Origin: Rhizobium sp. Q54
Lineage (GTDB): Bacteria > Bacteroidota > Bacteroidia > Flavobacteriales > Flavobacteriaceae
Length of the DNA: 5,983 bases
Assembly: GCA_943324395.2 (NCBI GenBank)
Contig: CALPLL020000116.1
Span: 1 to 5,983 of the forward strand
Reading direction: 5' to 3'
Shown: piece after piece, positions 5,060-5,983 of the stretch
Numbering within the stretch: the first letter of the stretch is position 1
How the letters are laid out: every line of letters begins with the position of its first letter
Notes under the pieces: model-generated
What the model was told of the DNA's origin: nothing
The model's database searches: none
The model's input: the letters and a program-made list of their open reading frames with translations, nothing else
Position numbers and translations under genes: made by a program

Positions 5060-5983
5060 CTAATTCGCAACTTCACTAATGAATTTAATTCGCATTAATC
5101 GCAATTCATTGATATCGTATTCGCCGTCAAATTCTTTCAAAGCATCTTCAATACTATCAGAATCAGATTCCATAAAATATTCATGAATTTCTTCTTGCTG
5201 GTCGTCATCAAGAATCTCATCAATCCAATATTTAATATTCAACTTAGTTCCTGAATAGACAATTTGTTCCATTTCTTTAATCAACATTTCCATATTCAAG
5301 CCTTTACCGCTGGCAATATCATCAAGATTTAGTTTTCTATCAATATTTTGAATAATGTACAACTTGTTCAATGAATTGGCTCCCGTTGATTTTACCACTA
5401 AATCATCAGGTCGTAGAATATCATTTTCTTCAACGTAATTACTGATTACATCAACGAATTCTTTACCATATTTTTTAGCTTTTCCTTCCCCTACACCATG
5501 AATATTACTCATTTCATCCATAGAAACTGGATATTTTAGTGACATATCTTCTAATGAAGGATCTTGAAAAACAACAAATGGAGGAACTCCTAATTTTTTA
5601 GCTACTTTTTTACGTAAATCTCTTAAAATTACCATTAAAGTTTCATCGGCAACCCCAGAAGATTTTGCGGCAGTTACAATTGCTTCGTCTTCAGTTTCAT
5701 TATATTCATGATCTTCCGACATCATAAATGATTTTGGATTTTCAATAAAATCTAGACCTTTATCGGTAATTTTAATGATACCGTAGGTTTCAATATCTTT
5801 TGACAACAAACCATCCACGAGTACTTGCCTTAGCAAAGCCATCCAATAACGCTCTTCAAAATCAGATCCGCAGCCAAAGAAAGGCTGAGTATCGGTTTTA
5901 TGTGCTTTAATCATGGCATTTACTTTACCAGTTAAAGCAAACACAATCTCTTTAGATTTATATAAATGCTTGGTATCTCGAAC
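5060..5983 (-). CDS. recQ: ATP-dependent DNA helicase RecQ, C-terminal 307 residues (5' end beyond window)
   Basis: 3'-to-5' DNA helicase of recombination and replication-fork repair; only the C-terminal part is present and the frame stays open to the right edge. Window residue 1 is the codon at 5983-5981. Seen: the RQC winged helix (about 8-85), beginning 'KSKEIVFALTGKVNAM' and containing 'RYWMALLRQVLVDGLL', like the 'HWVSVIRQLIHLGLV' stretch of E. coli RecQ; an acidic linker 'SEDHEYNETEDE' (89-100); an HRDC domain (about 114-185) with 'LRDLRKKVAKKLGVPPFVVFQD' split around 121-141 and 'IHGVGEGKAKKYG'; then a C-terminal helix-turn-helix extension (about 203-296) resembling Pfam HTH_40, with 'NLDDIASGKGL' and a final 'YDINELRLMRI'. 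E. coli RecQ lacks this last part. The helicase core and zinc cysteines lie outside the window. The TAG stop is 6 bases from the convergent small gene. A GTG at 5944 is not a start; upstream codons continue the domain. Confidence 0.93.
   Translation of the reverse strand, partial: VRDTKHLYKSKEIVFALTGKVNAMIKAHKTDTQPFFGCGSDFEERYWMALLRQVLVDGLLSKDIETYGIIKITDKGLDFIENPKSFMMSEDHEYNETEDEAIVTAAKSSGVADETLMVILRDLRKKVAKKLGVPPFVVFQDPSLEDMSLKYPVSMDEMSNIHGVGEGKAKKYGKEFVDVISNYVEENDILRPDDLVVKSTGANSLNKLYIIQNIDRKLNLDDIASGKGLNMEMLIKEMEQIVYSGTKLNIKYWIDEILDDDQQEEIHEYFMESDSDSIEDALKEFDGEYDINELRLMRIKFISEVAN

Noticed and set aside
5942..5944. GTG as the start of a 294-residue protein at the right end
   Set aside because: The frame remains open to the window edge and the upstream residues continue the RecQ winged-helix domain, so this is an internal valine codon.
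1..5983. Defence system, prophage, insertion sequence or other new system
   Set aside because: No transposase, integrase, nuclease, toxin or terminal inverted repeats are seen; recQ is a housekeeping helicase here and all neighbours are metabolic or unassigned chromosomal genes.

Overview
The window looks like chromosome from a member of the Bacteroidota, most likely a Flavobacterium-like Flavobacteriaceae. The DNA is strongly AT-rich, Shine-Dalgarno sites are mostly absent, every gene start with upstream sequence in the window has a TAnnTTTG box (the Bacteroidetes -7 element), and the proteins (RecQ with a C-terminal HTH extension, a COG2509-type FAD dehydrogenase, a GapN-like aldehyde dehydrogenase) fit that group. 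Nothing suggests a mobile element, phage, defence island, CRISPR array or RNA gene. This is ordinary housekeeping chromosome with a few unusual details.

Layout from left to right. (1) 1-1096, minus strand: a compact operon transcribed idi -> queD-like -> bcp-like peroxiredoxin. It encodes type I isopentenyl-diphosphate isomerase, a 6-pyruvoyl/6-carboxytetrahydropterin synthase family enzyme, and a peroxiredoxin cut by the left window edge. The first two genes are 9 bases apart and in the same frame. The second and third overlap in TAATG, with a Shine-Dalgarno sequence formed by the last codons of the pterin gene. (2) 1097-1253: the idi promoter box, and a strong intrinsic terminator for the next gene. 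(3) 1254-2834, minus: a non-phosphorylating NADP-dependent glyceraldehyde-3-phosphate dehydrogenase (GapN-like), better started at an internal ATG than at the longer TTG. (4) 2835-3036: an AT-rich spacer with the gapN promoter box. (5) 3037-4599, minus: a 520-residue FAD-dependent dehydrogenase of unknown substrate. (6) 4600-4819: a divergent intergenic region with two outward-facing promoters and about six copies of a 15-bp tandem repeat between them. (7) 4820-5053, plus: a 77-residue histidine-containing protein of unknown function. (8) 5060-5983, minus: the C-terminal 307 residues of RecQ DNA helicase, convergent with the small gene and only 6 bases from it.

The genes do not form one obvious pathway. 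The left operon joins isoprenoid activation, a pterin enzyme and peroxide defence, and gapN would supply NADPH from glycolytic triose phosphate. The details most worth following up are the displaced general-base glutamate in GapN, the mammalian-type CX5HGH motif in the pterin synthase, the 15-bp minisatellite between divergent promoters, and the unassigned 77-residue protein.
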